Shown one piece after another: positions 25,001-38,500 of a stretch of DNA of 64,000 nt (position 1 is the first letter of the stretch; every line of letters starts with the position of its first letter). The position numbers and the translations under genes were made by a program. The notes under the pieces were generated by a model. That model searched no databases, was not told where the DNA came from, and was given only the letters and a program-made list of their open reading frames with translations. The stretch is from Nocardia jejuensis NBRC 103114. Its GTDB lineage: Bacteria > Actinomycetota > Actinomycetes > Mycobacteriales > Mycobacteriaceae. The stretch lies in contig NZ_BDBU01000018.1 in assembly GCF_001613145.1 (NCBI RefSeq), positions 1-64,000 of the forward strand. The letters run 5' to 3'.

Positions 25001-27228
25001 AGCACACGGTGTCGGTGTACTCCCGCGCCGAGGACGCGTCCGAGTGGACACTGCACGCCCGTGGAGTGGTATCGGAGAGTACGGCTTCCGACGATTCCTT
25101 CGATTGGGCGACCTGGCCGCCGGCGGGTGCGGAACCCGTGGACGTGGAATCGGCCTACGACGTACTGGCAGAGCTGGGTTTCGGCTACGGTCCGATGTTC
25201 CGAGGCCTGCGATCGGCATGGCTGCGCGAGGGCGAGGCATTTGCCGAAGTCGAGCTGGGCGAGGGCATGTCGGCTTCGGGATTTGTGGTGCATCCAGCAC
25301 TGCTGGACGCGGCCATGCACACCTCGTTGCTGGCAGGTGGTCGATTGATGCTGCCGTTCTCCTGGTCCGGGGTCGCGGTGCCCGCGCGGGCCGTGGATCG
25401 ATTGCGAGTGCGGGTGGTGACGGTGGGGGAGGACTCACGGTCGGTGCACGCGGCAGACGAGTCGGGCCGACTGGTGCTGTCGGTGGCCTCGCTGGCCGGG
25501 CGTGCGGCTTCTCGTGAGCAGCTCGTCGCCGGTGGGGTGCGCGATGCGCTGTTCGGGATCGAATGGAACTCGGTCGTGGTGCCCGCATCCGCTGTCCCGA
25601 TGCGAACCGCCGTATGGCGGGACGGCGGCGAAACCGATCCCTCGGCCGAACTCGTCCTGCTCCGGGCCGACGGTGACGAACGGACGTCGCCGCGCGATCG
25701 GGTCGTTCGTGTGCTCACGGCTGTGCAGCAATGGCTGGCGGACGAGCGTTTCGAGTCCTCGCGCATGATCGTGGCAACCCGCGGCGCAGTGGCCCTGCCC
25801 GGTGAGGATGTGAAAGATCTTGCAGGGGCACCGATCTGGGGGCTGGTGCGCGCCGCGCAAGCGGAACACCCGGGTCGGATTCTTCTTCTCGACAGCGATG
25901 TCGAAGAGCTGGACGTCGCTGCGACAGTGGCGACGGGCGAACCGGAGTTGGCTCTTCGTGACGGCAATGGCTGGGTGCCACGACTGGCGCCTATCGCCAC
26001 CTCCGGTGCTCCGGCGCCGGTCGAGATCGACGGCACCATCGTGATCAGCGGCGGCACCGGTGGTTTGGGTGCAGTGCTTGCCCGTCACCTGGTCCGCGTC
26101 CACGGCGTGAAACATCTGCTGCTTCTGGGCAGACGGGGAATCGCGGCTCCGGGAGCGGAGACGTTGCGGCGGGACCTCACCGAGGCAGGCGCCTCGGTAC
26201 GGATCGAAGTCTGTGATGTCGCCGATGCCGAGCGGCTGCGCGAGACCCTGGGCACGATCCCCACCCACGCACCGCTGACCGGCGTGATTCACACCGCGGG
26301 TGTGCTCGACGCGGGAGTGATCGGCGCCCTGACGCCCGAGCGCGTGGACGCCACACTGCACGCGAAAGTCGACGGCGCCTGGAACCTGCACGAGCAGACG
26401 GCGAACGCGAACCTTCGAATGTTCGTGCTCTTCTCCTCCGTCGGCGGCCAGATCCTCGCCGGCGGCCAGGGCGGGTACGCCGCGGCCAACGCATACCTCG
26501 ACGCGCTGGCCACGCATCGTCACGCCAATGGTCAGGTCGCCACCGCTCTGGCGTGGGGGCCGTGGGCCGATATGCGGATGGGCGCCGACATCACCGATCG
26601 GCAAATGCGCCGGATCCGCCGTCAGGGCGTCATTCCCTTGAGCACGGTCCAGGGGCTCGCGCTGTTCGATACCGCTGTGGCTCAGTCGGATCCGGCGCTG
26701 ACTCCGGTCCGTCTCGACCGCGCCACGATCAGCGCGCGCACCGATGAGCTACCCGCCCTGCTGCGGGGCCTCGCCCGAACCGTGTCGCGTCGCGAGTCCG
26801 GCCACGAGAAGAGGTCATCACAGGCAGAGGACCTGCGGCAGCTGGCCCATCCCGAGAGGCAGGATCGGCTTCTCGGGCTTGTTCTCGACATGGCTGCCGA
26901 GGTCCTGTCGTACGACGGGGGCGATCTCGCAGCGGAGAGCGCGTTCCAGGATCTCGGCTTCGACTCCCTCAGTGCCATGGAATTCCGCAACAAGATCAAG
27001 TCAGCGACGGGGCTGCCGGTACCCGTCACCGCGATCTTCGATTACCCGACGCCACGCGATCTGGCGAAATACCTGGCCGCGCAGTTCGGCGAGGACGAAT
27101 CGGTGCCCCTACCGGAGGCGGCGGAAGGTGCGCAACCGAGCCCGGAATTCGAAAGCATGGATGCGGGCGAACTGGTGCGGCGATTCCTCGACCCTCGACC
27201 CGACGCCATGGAAGGCGTTCAATCATGA
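22009..27228 (+). CDS. Type I modular PKS, one module: KS-AT-DH-KR-ACP
   Basis: 1739 residues. An N-terminal coiled-coil docking helix ([20 protein letters not shown]) precedes KS (nt 22108-23345; DTACSSS, EAHGTGT, KSNMGH), AT (23641-24670; GHSVGEI, HAFHS: malonyl-CoA), DH (24722-25525; [10 protein letters not shown] and DAAMH intact), KR (26035-26640) and ACP (26880-27085; GFDSL), then an acidic C-terminal tail. The KR has catalytic Ser/Tyr/Asn, but its stereochemical markers are unusual: LDA replaces LDD, and the A-type Trp position is Ile in [12 protein letters not shown]. Reduction is likely; product configuration cannot be read from motifs. Because a DH follows, the expected output is an alkene. 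A Shine-Dalgarno GAAGGA precedes ATG 22009 after a 32-base gap. Part of its KS is almost identical in DNA to the KS at the window start. Confidence 0.97.
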   Translation: MADEAKYTQYLKRMTVELREARNRIHALEHAASEPMAIVGMACRYPGGVHSAADLWTMVDRRAEGIGSFPSDRGWDVAGLYDPEPGVPGKTYTCSGGFLYDAGDFDAAFFGISPREAMTMDPQQRLLLETSWEALEDAGIEPGSLRGSDTGVFSGVMYHDYGPMEQAGSVVSGRIAYTLGLQGPAVTVDTACSSSLVALHTAAQSLRSRECGLALVGGVTVMSKPDIFVEFSRQQGLSPDGRCRSFSGAADGTGWAEGVGVLVVERLSRATELGHRVLAVVAGSAVNQDGASNGLTAPNGPSQQRVIRQALANAGLGIGDVDVVEAHGTGTRLGDPIEAQALLATYGRREHGEPLRLGSIKSNMGHTQAAAGVAGVIKMVQALRFERMPATLHVDEPSPHVDWASGRVELLTEAREWPRNGRPRRAAVSSFGISGTNAHVILEEAPDIDTAVPEYIRPQHDPSAWVISGKTATALAEQAARLHRFVADSDVSAVDVAGSLTARSVFDHRAVILGSDKSELIAGLESVAAGRSRSNVVSGQAITGRTGVLFSGQGSQRLGMGRELAEAFPAFARAFDEVVEEADRWLDRPLRDVMWGSDEAVLEQTEFAQPALFVFEAALFALLRSWGLAVDAVAGHSVGEITAAYVSGALTLADAARLVVVRGRLMQALPPGGAMVAIAAEESEIAEFLAPEVSLAAINAASSVVISGTAGAVESVAAKFAARGRKTTRLRVSHAFHSHLMDPMLERFAADIVGITVSRPGMPVVSNLSGQMAGQGWATPDYWKAHVASPVRFADGIAALNRLGVTRFVEVGPGSALTAMVGESIDPDSAMAVAAMRNSIPEPVAVSTALARVFAAGAEVAWPAVIGHDVKRRISLPPYAFQRKRYWFSSRRQENAAGLGLRDTGHPLVGAVMDSAVEPGVVLSGRLSLGEHPWLADHEVLGQVLFPGTGFVDLALRAGEEVGCRGVSELTLLAPLILPGDGVVRIQVVLRANAVAREHTVSVYSRAEDASEWTLHARGVVSESTASDDSFDWATWPPAGAEPVDVESAYDVLAELGFGYGPMFRGLRSAWLREGEAFAEVELGEGMSASGFVVHPALLDAAMHTSLLAGGRLMLPFSWSGVAVPARAVDRLRVRVVTVGEDSRSVHAADESGRLVLSVASLAGRAASREQLVAGGVRDALFGIEWNSVVVPASAVPMRTAVWRDGGETDPSAELVLLRADGDERTSPRDRVVRVLTAVQQWLADERFESSRMIVATRGAVALPGEDVKDLAGAPIWGLVRAAQAEHPGRILLLDSDVEELDVAATVATGEPELALRDGNGWVPRLAPIATSGAPAPVEIDGTIVISGGTGGLGAVLARHLVRVHGVKHLLLLGRRGIAAPGAETLRRDLTEAGASVRIEVCDVADAERLRETLGTIPTHAPLTGVIHTAGVLDAGVIGALTPERVDATLHAKVDGAWNLHEQTANANLRMFVLFSSVGGQILAGGQGGYAAANAYLDALATHRHANGQVATALAWGPWADMRMGADITDRQMRRIRRQGVIPLSTVQGLALFDTAVAQSDPALTPVRLDRATISARTDELPALLRGLARTVSRRESGHEKRSSQAEDLRQLAHPERQDRLLGLVLDMAAEVLSYDGGDLAAESAFQDLGFDSLSAMEFRNKIKSATGLPVPVTAIFDYPTPRDLAKYLAAQFGEDESVPLPEAAEGAQPSPEFESMDAGELVRRFLDPRPDAMEGVQS
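22829..23340 (+). repeat. Homogenised KS block, copy 4
   Basis: Near-identical to copy 1. The identity also extends upstream: nt 22700-22795 matches nt 295-390 almost base for base. Confidence 0.7.
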
Positions 27229-30200
27229 CCTCGAACGAAGAACTGATCCAAGCCCTGCGCACCGCAGCTCGTCAGCACGACACCCTGCTGCGAGAGAACG
27301 CCGAACTGCGCCGCAGAGACACCGAACCCGTTGCGATCGTGGGCATGGCCTGCCGGTTTCCGGGCGGGGTGAATTCCGCGTCCGAGCTGTGGGACGCGGT
27401 GAGCAACGGTCGTGACCTGGTCGGTGATTTCCCCACCGATCGCGGATGGGACATCGACCGTCTCTATGATCCCGAACCGGGCAAGACCGGCACGACCTAC
27501 ACTCGATCCGGCGGATTCCTCTCCGGCGCAGCCGATTTCGATGCCGACTTCTTCGGCATCAGTCCCCGCGAGGCCGTCGCCATGGATCCACAGCAACGCC
27601 AACTCCTCGAGGTGTCCTGGGAAGCACTCGAGGACGCGGGTATGGATCCGAAAGCGTTGCGCGGCAGCGATACCGGGGTCTACATCGGATCCTTCTCCTG
27701 GGACTACCTGCCGCGCATGGGCGAGGTCTCGCACGAGCTGTACGACTACATCCTGACCGCCAACGGCGGGTCCGTCCTGTCCGGGCGAGTTGCCTACCTT
27801 CTGGGCCTCGAGGGCCCGACGGTCATGGTCGACACGGCATGTTCTTCCTCCCTGGTGGCGTTGCACCTGGCCGCGCAGGCCGTGCGCGGCCGGGAGTGCA
27901 CACTGGCCCTGGTCGGTGGCGTCACGATCATGTCTACGCCCGGCATGGTGCTGGGTTTCGCTCGGCAACAAGGACTTTCGCCCGACGGTCGCTGTCGCTC
28001 GTTCGCCGGTGAGGCGGACGGGGTGGGGCTCTCGGAGGGTGTGGGTGTGCTGGTGGTCGAGCGGCTCTCTCGCGCACGGGAGTTGGGCCATCGTGTGCTG
28101 GCGGTGGTGGTGGGTTCCGGCGTGAATCAGGATGGCGCGTCCAATGGTTTGACCGCTCCGAACGGTCCGTCGCAGCAGCGGGTGATCCGCAAAGCGCTGG
28201 CCGATGCCGGGCTGGGTGTCGGTGATGTGGATGTGGTGGAGGCGCACGGGACCGGTACCAGGTTGGGTGATCCGATCGAGGCGCAGGCGCTGTTGGCGAC
28301 GTACGGCCGGCGCGAAGGTGGTGAGCCGCTGCGTCTGGGTTCGATCAAGTCGAATATGGGTCACACCCAGGCGGCCGCGGGTGTGGCGGGTGTGATCAAG
28401 ATGGTGCAGGCCATGCAGTTCGAGCGGATGCCCGCGACGTTGCATGTGGATACGCCGACTCCGCATGTGGAGTGGTCCGCGGGTCGGGTGGAGTTGCTCA
28501 CCGAAGCGCGCGACTGGCCCGCGAACGGCATCACCCGCCGTGCGGCCGTGTCGTCATTCGGCCTGTCGGGAACGAACGCCCATGTGATCATCGAGGAAGC
28601 CCCGCGGGAAACCGATGCGGTTGCGGTAGAGAACGATTCGCGCGAATCCGTGCTGCCGTGGGTGTTCTCGGGGAAGACGGCCGCGGCGCTGCTCGCGCAG
28701 ACCGGGCGGGTTCTTGATTCCCTCTCCGCCGGTGAGGCGCCGGCCGCGAATCTGGCGGCGTCGCTCGCGCGACGCTCGGTGTTCGAGCACCGAGCGGTCG
28801 TGCTCGGCACCGGGACCACGGAGCTGATGGCCGGCGCACGGGCGATGCACACCGGCCTGCCTCATCCCGGTGTGGTGTCCGGTCGTGTGCTGTCGGGTCG
28901 TACGGGCTTGGTGTTCTCGGGCCAGGGGTCACAGCGGTTGGGGATGGGTCGTGAACTGGCCGAGGCGTTTCCGGCGTTCGCGGTGGCGCTGGACGAGGTG
29001 GTCACGGAGGTGGATCGGTGGCTGGACCGTCCGCTGCGTGAGGTGATGTGGGGTGCGGACGAGGCGTTGCTGGAGCGAACGGAGTTCGCGCAGCCGGCCC
29101 TGTTCGCGTTCGAGGTGGCGTTGTTCGGCCTGTTGCGGTCGTGGGGTCTGGTCGTGGACGCGGTGGCCGGTCATTCGGTGGGTGAGATCGCCGCGGCCCA
29201 TGTGTCAGGCGCGTTGTCGCTGTCGGATGCCGCGCGACTGGTGGCAGCGCGCGGCCGTCTGATGGGGGCTCTGCCCTCGGGCGGAGCGATGGTGGCGATC
29301 GCGGCGAGCGAGCGCGAGGTCGCTGAGTTCCTGTCGACGGAGGTGAGTGTGGCGGCGGTGAACTCCCCGACTTCAGTGGTGATCTCCGGGACCGTTGCTG
29401 CCGTGGAGTCGGTGGCGGCGATATTCGCGGGCCGGGGGCGCAAGACGTCGCGGCTGCGGGTGTCGCATGCCTTTCATTCGCATCTGATGGAGCCCATGCT
29501 CGAACGGTTCGCCACCGAGGTCGCGGGAATCACGGCGGTCCGGCCGCGAATCCCGCTCGTATCGAACGTGACCGGGCAACGCACCACTGACGGTTACGCG
29601 GATGTCGGCTACTGGCTGGACCATGTGCGGCAACCGGTTCGATTCGCCGACGGTGTGGACGCGATGAGGGCCGCAGGCATCACCCGGTTTCTGGAGGTCG
29701 GTCCCGCCCCCTCGCTCTCCGCCTCGATGGCTCAGAGTGTCGATCCGCGAGGGACGCGGGTGACGACCACCGCCAGGAGTGGCACGGGCGAACCCACCGC
29801 GCTGCTGACAGGTCTGGCGGACCTGTTCGTCGCGGGCGGTGCGATCGATTGGCGGCTGGTCATCGGATCTCAGGGCGGACGATGGATAGCGCTGCCGCCG
29901 TACGCATTTCAACATGAGCGGTTCTGGCTGGCGCCACATCCACGAACCGACGCCGCGGGCCTCGGGCTGAAAAGCGCGGAGCACCCGCTGGTGAGCGCGG
30001 TGGTGGACTCGGCCCTGGACGGCGGGGTGATACTCACCGGAACCGTGTCCCTGGCAACTCACGCCTGGCTGGGCGATCACACGGTGCTGGGGCAGGTGGT
30101 GTTCCCCGGCGCCGGATTCGTGGAGCTCGCCCTGCGCGCGGGCGCCGAGGTCGGCTGCGACACCTTGTCGGAGCTGACGATCGTGGCGCCACTCGTGCTC

Positions 30201-32513
30201 GAGGACACCGGAACCGTACGGATCCAAGTGGTTGTCGAGTCCGAAGGGACCGGCCCGGCGGTCTCGGTGTTCTCCAGTGCCACAGACGATTCCGGATGGA
30301 CGCTGCATGCTCGCGGGGCGCTGGCGTGTGGCGGCGAGCCGCGATCGGCCGAGTGGGCCCAGTGGCCACCGGTGGACGCGGAGCCGGTGGATGTGAGGTC
30401 GGGGTACGACGCACTGGACGAGTTGGGCTTGGGCTACGGCCCGGTGTTCCGCGGGGTGCGATCGGCATGGCGGCGAGGCGAGGAGGTCTTCTCGGAGATC
30501 GAGTTGGCCGATGCGGGCTCAGCGTCCGGATTCCTGGTGCACCCGGCGTTGCTCGATGCCGCGATGCACGCGTCGGTGATGGTGGCAGGACAGCTCGTGC
30601 TGCCCTTCGCCTGGTCGGGGGTGACGCGCGGCGTCGGCGGCGCGACTCGATTGCGGGTACGTGCGGCAGTGGCGGGGGACAAGTCGCTGAGTGTCGAGAT
30701 ATCCGACGAGACAGGGCATCGGGTGCTCGGGGTGAAGTCGGTGACCGGTCGCCCGGTCACGCGGGAACAGCTCGCCGTCAGCGGTCGGCGGGATTCGTTG
30801 TTCGGACTCGAATGGTCCGATCTCGAACCCCCGACCGCGACCGATGATCCTGTCCCGGCGGCGATAGTGGATTGGCCGCCGAGTGCACTCGAGGCCGCCA
30901 CAGCAGGCGCCGTTGTGCTGCGGTGTGCTCCGGACCCGCACACCGATGTCGGTCGCTTGCGGCACCGGGTCGGTGCCGTGCTGGAGGTGTTGCAGGCCTG
31001 GCTGGCGGATCCGCGGGTGGATCGATCGCGACTGGTCGTGGTGACGCAGGGGGCGGTCGGCCTGCCCGGCTCCGACGTGAGCGATCTGGCGGGATCGCCG
31101 ATCTGGGGCCTGGTACGCGCCGCGCAGTCGGAGCACCCTGGACGAATCATCCTCGTCGATGCCGACGACGCGGATCCGGATGTGTCCGCGGTGCTCGCCG
31201 CGAACGAGCCGCAGATCGTCCTGCGCGAGGGCCGGATGCTCGTGCCGCGGCTGGTGCCCGTGGACGCGCCCGCCGATATGCCGGAGATCGAGACCGGCGG
31301 CACCATCCTGATCACCGGCGGCACCGGCGGTCTCGGTGCGGCGGCGGCACGTCATCTGGTGCGGGAGCACCGCGTTCGCCGTCTGCTGCTACTGAGCAGA
31401 CAGGGGATGGCCGCCCCGGGCGCCTCGGAACTGTATGCGGAGTTGACGGACGCCGGTGCGGCAGTGCGAATCGAGTCGTGTGATGTCGCCGATCACGAGC
31501 GACTACGCGAAATCCTGGACGGGATTCCCTCCCACGCGCCCCTGACCGGTGTGCTCCACACCGCCGGCGTGCTGGAGGACAGCGTGGTGACGTCGTTGAC
31601 GCGGTCCGGAATCGACACGGTCTTCGCTCCCAAGGTCGACGGCGCCTGGAATCTGCACCAGCTGACCAAGGACATGGACCTCACGATGTTCGTTCTGTAC
31701 TCCTCGGTGTCGGGCGTCCTGGGTGGACCGGGTCAGGGAAACTACGCTGCCGCGAACGCGTTTCTCGATGCCCTCGCCATACACCGGCGAGCCCATGGAT
31801 CGGCCGCCGTCTCGTTGGCCTGGGGTCCCTGGGCACAGGAGGGAATGGCTGCGCGCCTGGCCGAAGCGAACCGCAGCCGACTGAACCGATCCGGGCTGGC
31901 CGAGTTGACTTCCACCGAGGGGCTGAGCCTTCTCGACCAGGCTCTTGCGGGTGGGAAGAGTCATTGTGTGCCAGTGCGTTTGGATCGGAGCGCGCTCGCC
32001 GCGGTCGACACGCCGCCACCGATCTTCGAGAAGATCCTGCGTCGGGAACGTGGCCGCGGGCCCGCGCGCGCCGGAGCCGGCGACGCCGCTGCAGCCCTGC
32101 GGGCAATGGATGTCGCGGCTCGGCGCCGGACACTGCTCGATCAGGTGCGCGGGCACGCGGCCGCGATCCTCGGCTACGCGGGTGCGCACCTCATCGACGC
32201 CGACCGGCCGTTCCAGGAGATGGGTTTCGACTCGCTGACCGCTGTCGAATTCCGCAATCGACTGAGCACAGCGATCGACGCCGGTCTACCGGCAACGCTC
32301 GTATTCGACTACCCGACATCACGGACCCTGGCCGATCACCTGGCCGAACTGGTCCAACCCGAGAGCGCCGCCGCCGATTTCACGCAGCGGACCGCAGCCG
32401 GTGGTGAGGCGACAGCTCGCGCCCGGTCCGCCGCCTCGGTCGGCCGGATTCGGGACATGGATGAAGAAGACCTGATCCGCCTCGCGCTCGGCGACGCGTA
32501 CAGCGAGAAGTAG
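27225..32513 (+). CDS. Type I modular PKS, one module: KS-AT-DH-KR-ACP
   Basis: 1762 residues. An N-terminal coiled coil ([11 protein letters not shown]) is followed by KS (nt 27327-28605; DTACSSS, EAHGTGT, KSNMGH), AT (28905-29935; GHSVGEI, HAFHS: malonyl-CoA), DH (29980-30790; [10 protein letters not shown] and DAAMH intact), KR (31303-31900) and ACP (32130-32340; GFDSL). The KR has LED in place of LDD, keeping the second, diagnostic Asp, so B-type is likely; Ser and Tyr are present. The module should extend with malonate and leave a double bond. ATG 27225 overlaps the preceding stop by four bases, implying coupled translation. The C-terminal tail ([15 protein letters not shown]) resembles PKS docking ends and should meet the N-terminal helix of the next protein. 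Confidence 0.97.
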   Translation: MTSNEELIQALRTAARQHDTLLRENAELRRRDTEPVAIVGMACRFPGGVNSASELWDAVSNGRDLVGDFPTDRGWDIDRLYDPEPGKTGTTYTRSGGFLSGAADFDADFFGISPREAVAMDPQQRQLLEVSWEALEDAGMDPKALRGSDTGVYIGSFSWDYLPRMGEVSHELYDYILTANGGSVLSGRVAYLLGLEGPTVMVDTACSSSLVALHLAAQAVRGRECTLALVGGVTIMSTPGMVLGFARQQGLSPDGRCRSFAGEADGVGLSEGVGVLVVERLSRARELGHRVLAVVVGSGVNQDGASNGLTAPNGPSQQRVIRKALADAGLGVGDVDVVEAHGTGTRLGDPIEAQALLATYGRREGGEPLRLGSIKSNMGHTQAAAGVAGVIKMVQAMQFERMPATLHVDTPTPHVEWSAGRVELLTEARDWPANGITRRAAVSSFGLSGTNAHVIIEEAPRETDAVAVENDSRESVLPWVFSGKTAAALLAQTGRVLDSLSAGEAPAANLAASLARRSVFEHRAVVLGTGTTELMAGARAMHTGLPHPGVVSGRVLSGRTGLVFSGQGSQRLGMGRELAEAFPAFAVALDEVVTEVDRWLDRPLREVMWGADEALLERTEFAQPALFAFEVALFGLLRSWGLVVDAVAGHSVGEIAAAHVSGALSLSDAARLVAARGRLMGALPSGGAMVAIAASEREVAEFLSTEVSVAAVNSPTSVVISGTVAAVESVAAIFAGRGRKTSRLRVSHAFHSHLMEPMLERFATEVAGITAVRPRIPLVSNVTGQRTTDGYADVGYWLDHVRQPVRFADGVDAMRAAGITRFLEVGPAPSLSASMAQSVDPRGTRVTTTARSGTGEPTALLTGLADLFVAGGAIDWRLVIGSQGGRWIALPPYAFQHERFWLAPHPRTDAAGLGLKSAEHPLVSAVVDSALDGGVILTGTVSLATHAWLGDHTVLGQVVFPGAGFVELALRAGAEVGCDTLSELTIVAPLVLEDTGTVRIQVVVESEGTGPAVSVFSSATDDSGWTLHARGALACGGEPRSAEWAQWPPVDAEPVDVRSGYDALDELGLGYGPVFRGVRSAWRRGEEVFSEIELADAGSASGFLVHPALLDAAMHASVMVAGQLVLPFAWSGVTRGVGGATRLRVRAAVAGDKSLSVEISDETGHRVLGVKSVTGRPVTREQLAVSGRRDSLFGLEWSDLEPPTATDDPVPAAIVDWPPSALEAATAGAVVLRCAPDPHTDVGRLRHRVGAVLEVLQAWLADPRVDRSRLVVVTQGAVGLPGSDVSDLAGSPIWGLVRAAQSEHPGRIILVDADDADPDVSAVLAANEPQIVLREGRMLVPRLVPVDAPADMPEIETGGTILITGGTGGLGAAAARHLVREHRVRRLLLLSRQGMAAPGASELYAELTDAGAAVRIESCDVADHERLREILDGIPSHAPLTGVLHTAGVLEDSVVTSLTRSGIDTVFAPKVDGAWNLHQLTKDMDLTMFVLYSSVSGVLGGPGQGNYAAANAFLDALAIHRRAHGSAAVSLAWGPWAQEGMAARLAEANRSRLNRSGLAELTSTEGLSLLDQALAGGKSHCVPVRLDRSALAAVDTPPPIFEKILRRERGRGPARAGAGDAAAALRAMDVAARRRTLLDQVRGHAAAILGYAGAHLIDADRPFQEMGFDSLTAVEFRNRLSTAIDAGLPATLVFDYPTSRTLADHLAELVQPESAAADFTQRTAAGGEATARARSAASVGRIRDMDEEDLIRLALGDAYSEK
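28081..28500 (+). repeat. Homogenised KS block, copy 5 (shorter)
   Basis: Shares long exact runs with copy 2 (for example nt 28235-28330 with 7060-7155) and then with copy 3, before diverging sharply after about nt 28500. A mosaic of donors is likely. Confidence 0.6.
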
Positions 32514-32516
32514 GCG

Positions 32517-35500
32517 GTGACAGTCATGACGAACTCCGACACCAGGCTGGTCGATGCGCTGCGCGCGTCGTTGATCGAGGTCGAACAGCTTCGTTCCGCT
32601 CACCGTGTGGTGACCGAGCCGTTGGCGATAGTGGGCATGGCGTGCAGATATCCAGGTGGGGTCGATTCCCCTGCGGCACTGTGGGCGATGGTCGAGCAGG
32701 GACAGGACGGCATCGGTGATTTCCCGGCTGATCGTGGCTGGGACACCGCACGTATCTACGATCCCGAACCCGGAGTGCCGGGCAAGACGTACACACGCTC
32801 GGGCGGATTTCTGTGCGGCGCGGGCGACTTCGACGCTGGATTCTTCGGTATCAGCCCCAGAGACGCCCTCGAGATCGATCCGCAACAGCGGTTGCTGCTG
32901 GAAGTGTCGTGGGAGGCGCTCGAGGACGCCGGAATAGATCCGAAGTCCCTGCGGGGTTCCGACACGGGTGTGTTCGCGGGGGCGATGTATCACGACTACG
33001 GGCAGATGGAGCAGGCCGGATCGGTGATCTCGGGCCGGGTCGCCTACACACTGGGACTCGAGGGCCCCGCGGTGACGGTCGACACCGCCTGCTCGTCCTC
33101 GCTCGTTGCCCTGCATCTGGCCCGGCAAGCCGTGCGCGCGGGCGAATGCGAGCTGGCCCTTGTCGGGGGAGTCACGGTGATGGCGACTCCTCAGATGTTC
33201 GTGGAATTCTCACGACAGCAAGGGCTTTCACCGGACGGACGCTGCCGGTCGTTCGACGCCGGCGCGAACGGCACCGGCTGGGCCGAGGGCGTGGGTGTCC
33301 TGGTGGTCGAGCGGCTTTCTCGCGCGAAGGAATTGGGCCATCCGATACTGGCGGTGGTCGCCGGGTCGGCGGTGAATCAGGATGGCGCGTCGAATGGTTT
33401 GACTGCTCCGAATGGTCCGTCGCAGCAGCGGGTGATTCGTCAGGCGTTGGCCGATGCGGGGCTGGGTGTCGGTGATGTGGATGTGGTGGAGGCGCACGGG
33501 ACCGGTACCAGGTTGGGTGATCCGATCGAAGCGCAAGCGTTGCTCGCCACCTACGGCCGGCGTGAGGATGGTGACCCGCTGTGGCTGGGCTCGATCAAGT
33601 CGAACATGGGCCACGCTCAGGCCGCCGCCGGCGTGGCGGGTGTGATCAAATTGGTCCAGGCGATGAGGTTCGAGCGCATGCCCGCGACGCTGCATGTGAA
33701 AGAACCTTCGCCGCACGTGGATTGGGCGTCGGGCCGGGTGGAGTTGCTCACCGAGGCTCGCGACTGGCCGCGTTCCGGTCGCGTACGTCGTGCGGCGGTG
33801 TCATCCTTCGGGATCTCGGGAACCAACGCTCACCTCATCCTGGAAGAACCGGCGCCGAACTCCGCGCCCGAGCGGATACACCCGAGCACACGATCACTGG
33901 AACATGCTCTGCCATGGGTGATCTCGGCCCGAACGCCGGCCGCGCTGAGGGCACAGGCCGGTCGATTGCTGGAATTCTGTGCTGCGGACTATTCGCCGCT
34001 GACCGATACGGCCGCAACGCTCAGTCGGCGTTCGCTGTTCGAGCACCGTGCGGTCGTGATCGGCACCGACCACGCGGATCTGGTGGCCGGTCTGAAATCG
34101 GTGCACGCCGGAGATACCGCATCGGCCGATGCGGTGAGGACGGGTCGTGTTCGGGACACGAGCGGCCGGATCGCCATGGTGTTCCCGGGACAGGGCTCGC
34201 AGTGGGTGGGTATGGGCCGGGAACTGATGGACAGTTCGCCGATATTCGCCGAGCACATGCGCACGATGGATACCGCGCTGTCGCAGTCGGTCGAATGGTC
34301 TCTGCTAGAGGTGATTTCGGGCACGGGCGAGGTGGACGCCGAACGGGTGGATGTGCTCCAGCCGGTCCTGTTCGCGGTGATGACCTCACTCGCTCGTCTC
34401 TGGGAATCGGTCGGGATCCGCCCCGACGTGGTACTCGGTCATTCCCAGGGTGAGATCGCCGCCGCTTATATCGCGGGTGGCCTGTCGCTCGAGGACGCCG
34501 TGCGGGTGGTCGTGGGTCGCAGTCGCGCGATCGCCGAGATCGCCGGCACCGGTGCGATGGTGTCGGTGGCAGCGCCGGTCGAACGCGCGCGGGAGTTGAT
34601 CGCGGATCAAGGCTCCGCGTTGAGCATCGCGGCGGTGAACGGTCCTGCGGCGACGGTGATCTCGGGGGACGTGGGCGCGTGTGCGGCTCTGGTGTCCCGG
34701 TGCGAGCGCGAGAATGTGCGGGCACGTGCGATTTCCGTGGACTACGCATCGCATTCGCCGCACGTGGAACGGCTTCGGGACTCGGTGATCGAGGCGTTGG
34801 CCGGACTCACCCCGCGCACCGGTGCGAGCGACGGCCCGGTGTTCGTCTCGACGGTGACCGGCGAAGCATTCGATACCGCGGGATTGACCGCAGAGTACTG
34901 GTTCACGAATCTACGCGAGAGCGTGCGCTTCGACAGGGCCCTCGCCACCGCCGTCGTGTTGGGGTGCGAGACGTTCGTGGAGTCGAGCCCCCATCCGGTG
35001 CTGACCACCGCCGTCGAGGATACGCTCGCCTCTCTCGACGGCGGTGCGGACAGCGACAAGACCGTTGTGGAGTCGGTTCGCCGTGACGACGGTGGCTGGG
35101 CACGTTTTCTCCTGTCCGCGGCCGCGGTGTTCGTCACAGGTGTTGATCTGGACTGGACCGCCCTCACCGCAGGCCCGGCGGGGCATCGAGTTTCGCTGCC
35201 GCCGTATGCGTTTCAACATCGGCACTACTGGAACTCGGCCCGGTCCCGAAGCGATACCGCCGGGCTGGGACTGCGGCCGATCTCGCATCCGCTGCTGGGT
35301 GCGGTGATGGATACCCCCGATACGGATCGTGTCCTGGTGACAGGTCGATTGTCCGCAGCCACCACGCCATGGTTGAGCGATCACGCGGTGCTGGGCCGAA
35401 CCCTGTTTCCGGGCACCGGTTTCATCGAGTTGGTCACGGCGGCAGCAGACCAGGTCGGATGCGGGCACGTGCGGGAGCTGACGATCACCACGCCATTGAT

Positions 35501-38500
35501 GCCGGAAGACACCGCTGTGCGGTTGTGCGCTCTGATCGAAGAACCGACGGCGGAGAAAACCCGGGTGATTCGTGTCTACTCCCGGCCTGATTCGGAGGGC
35601 GATGTCCCAGCCGACCTCGGCGACACCGTCTGGACACTGCACGCCGAAGCCGTTGTCGCACCGCCACAGCCGACACCGCCGCAGGAATCGGCGGTGTGGC
35701 CTCCCGCCGATGCGACGCCGCTGGATATCGGCGACGTGTACGACCGGCTGGCCGAGCTCGGCTACGACTACGGTCCCGCGTTCCGAGGTTTGCGCGCCGC
35801 GTGGCAGCGAGGTGCGACCGTCTTTGCCGAGGTGACGCTGCCCGAGGAGGTCGATCGCACCGGCTATGGCATACATCCGGCGCTGCTCGATGCCGCCATG
35901 CACGCGTCGTTGCTCACCGGTGAGGAATTGATCCTTCCGATGGAGTGGACCGATGTGGCGCTGTTCGCGCCGGGCGTGTCCCGGCTCCGGGTGCGGGCCG
36001 AGCGAGAGGGGCCCAACAGCATGACCGTCGATCTGACCGACTCGGCAGGTCTGCCGGTCCTGCGCGTGGGTGCGGTGACCGGGCGAGCGGTCACCGCGGC
36101 GCAGCTGGGGCGAACCGGGTTGCGGGACAGACTGTTCGGCGTCGAGTGGCGCGATCGGACCCTGCCATCGCAGGTACCGGCGGTCGTGACATCCGAATGG
36201 GAGGACGTTCGAGCGGGCGGCGCGCCGGGCGAGGCCGTGGTCCTGCGGTGCCCGCCGGGCTCCGGAGAACCACCCGAGGCGGTACGTGAGACGCTCGGTC
36301 GTACTCTCGCCGCGCTGCAATGGTGGGGGGAGCACCAGGACTTCGCCGAGATACCGTTGGTCGTCGTCACCGCTGGTGCGGTCGGCTTTCCCGCGGGAAG
36401 CGGTCCGGAACTGTCACTCGCACCGGTGTGGGGTCTGGTTCGCGCGGCGCAGGCGGAGAATCCCGGGCGAGTGTTCCTGGTCGATACCGACTTCCACAAC
36501 GACGTCGATGTCGCGCGGATCGTGGCGGCGGCCGAACCCGAGGTGGTGTTACGTGGTGGTCGCGCGCGCGTGCCCCGGTGGGTGTCCGTCGCCGGCGAGG
36601 TCACCGAGGCCGAACCGCACTCTGCTGGAGCGGTTCTCATCACCGGCGGCCTCAGCGGGCTGGGTGCGGAGACGGCCAGGCACATGGTGCGGGCCCACGG
36701 CGTACGCCGGCTGATTCTCACCAGTCGTCGTGGACCCGATGCCCCGGAGGCGGATGCTCTGGTCGCGGAACTCGAACAGCTCGGTGCGCGTGTGCGGGTC
36801 GTCTCCTGTGACGTGTCCGATCGTGAGTCGCTGCGAAGAACACTGTCGGAGTCTGCGTTCGGTGAGCCGCTCGTCGGTGTCGTGCATGCTGCCGGCATCT
36901 GGGACAGCGGAACCATCGCTCGATTGACTCCCGAAGGCTTGGACGCGGTGCTGCGCGCGAAGGTGAGCGGAGCGTGGAATCTGCACGAGCTGACCAGCGA
37001 TGCGGAGCTGTCGTTCTTCGTTCTGTTCTCCTCGGTCGGCGGCCAGATCCTGGCGGGCGGTCAGGGCGGTTACGCCGCGGCGAACGTGTTCATGGACGCG
37101 CTCGCGACGCATCGGCACGGACTGGGTCTGCCTGCGACATCGATGGCTTGGGGTCCCTGGCAGGACGCTCGGATGGGAGTCGAAGCCAGTGCCCAGCAGA
37201 TCGCCCGCATCCGCGATCACGGCCTGGTGCCCTTGGAACGGGCAGAGGGGCTCGATCTGTTCGACGCCGCGCTCGCGACCGGCCGCCCCGTCGTCGCACC
37301 CGTCCGGCTCGACCGCGCCGCGCTGCGCGGTACCGCGCAGGAGATCCCGGCATTGCTGCGCGGGCTCGTACCGCCGGCATCCCGCAGTCTGGACCCGTCG
37401 GGGCGCGCACCGGGCAGAATCTCTCTCGCCGGCCTGGACGAGCCCGCCCAGCAGGCGTATCTCACCGACCTGGTTGTTTCCACCGTGCGCGACATCCTCG
37501 GTTACGACGATTCGGTGGTTGTGGGTCCCCGCACCGCACTGCAGGATCTCGGGTTCGACTCGCTGAGCGCGGCGGCGTTCCGCAATCGACTCAGAGCGAC
37601 AACGGGAACCACTCTGCCGGTCACCGTGGTTTTCGACCATCCCACCCCGGCCGAAATCGCGACACGTCTGCTGGCAACCATGACCAGCGGTGCGAGCGGT
37701 GCGCGCGCAGGGTCGGACCGGCCTCTCGAGGACACGGTGGGCGGGTTGTTCGCCGCTGCCGTGGCCGACGGAAGGATCGACGCGGGAATGGGTCTGCTGC
37801 GGACGGCCGCCGCGCTGCGACCGACCTTCTCCACGAGTGACGACCTGCGAGAGCAGATCCGCGCGGTGCGTCTGGCAGACGGTCCGCACCGTCCGGCGAT
37901 CATCTGCCTGAGCACTCCCGCCGCCACCGGTGGACCACACCAGTACGCCCGTTTCAGCGCCGCCTACAACGGAATCCGACCTGTACACGCATTGCCGCTG
38001 CCCGGCTTCGCGCCGAACCAGCAGTTGCCGCGTGACCTCGCCGCCGCGGTGGACGTGCTCGCGGCGGCCGTTCGCCGCGCGGCGGGAAGTGAAGATTTCG
38101 TGATGCTCGGTTATTCGGCGGGCGGTCTACTCGCGTGCGCGGTAGCCAGGCACCTCGAGGTGTCGGGGTCGGCATCGGCGCTGCGCGGGGTCGTTCTGCT
38201 CGACACCTTCGCTCCCACGTCCGATGGCATGGGTGTTCCGGTCGACCAACTGTTGACGGGTCTGTACGAAAACGATTCCGCTGCGGTAGAACTGGATGGC
38301 ACGCGATTGTCCGGAATGGCCGGATGGGGCCGGCTGCTCAGCGATATCACCGATCCGAGTACCGAATCGCCCGCAGTGATGATTCGTTGCGAGCGGCCAT
38401 TTTTCAGTGCCGTGTCCGAAAATGGTGACCGGCAACCGATATCGACCACTCGACTGACCGACGCGCAGGAGCTGGTGTCCGTCGATTCCGATCATTTCGA

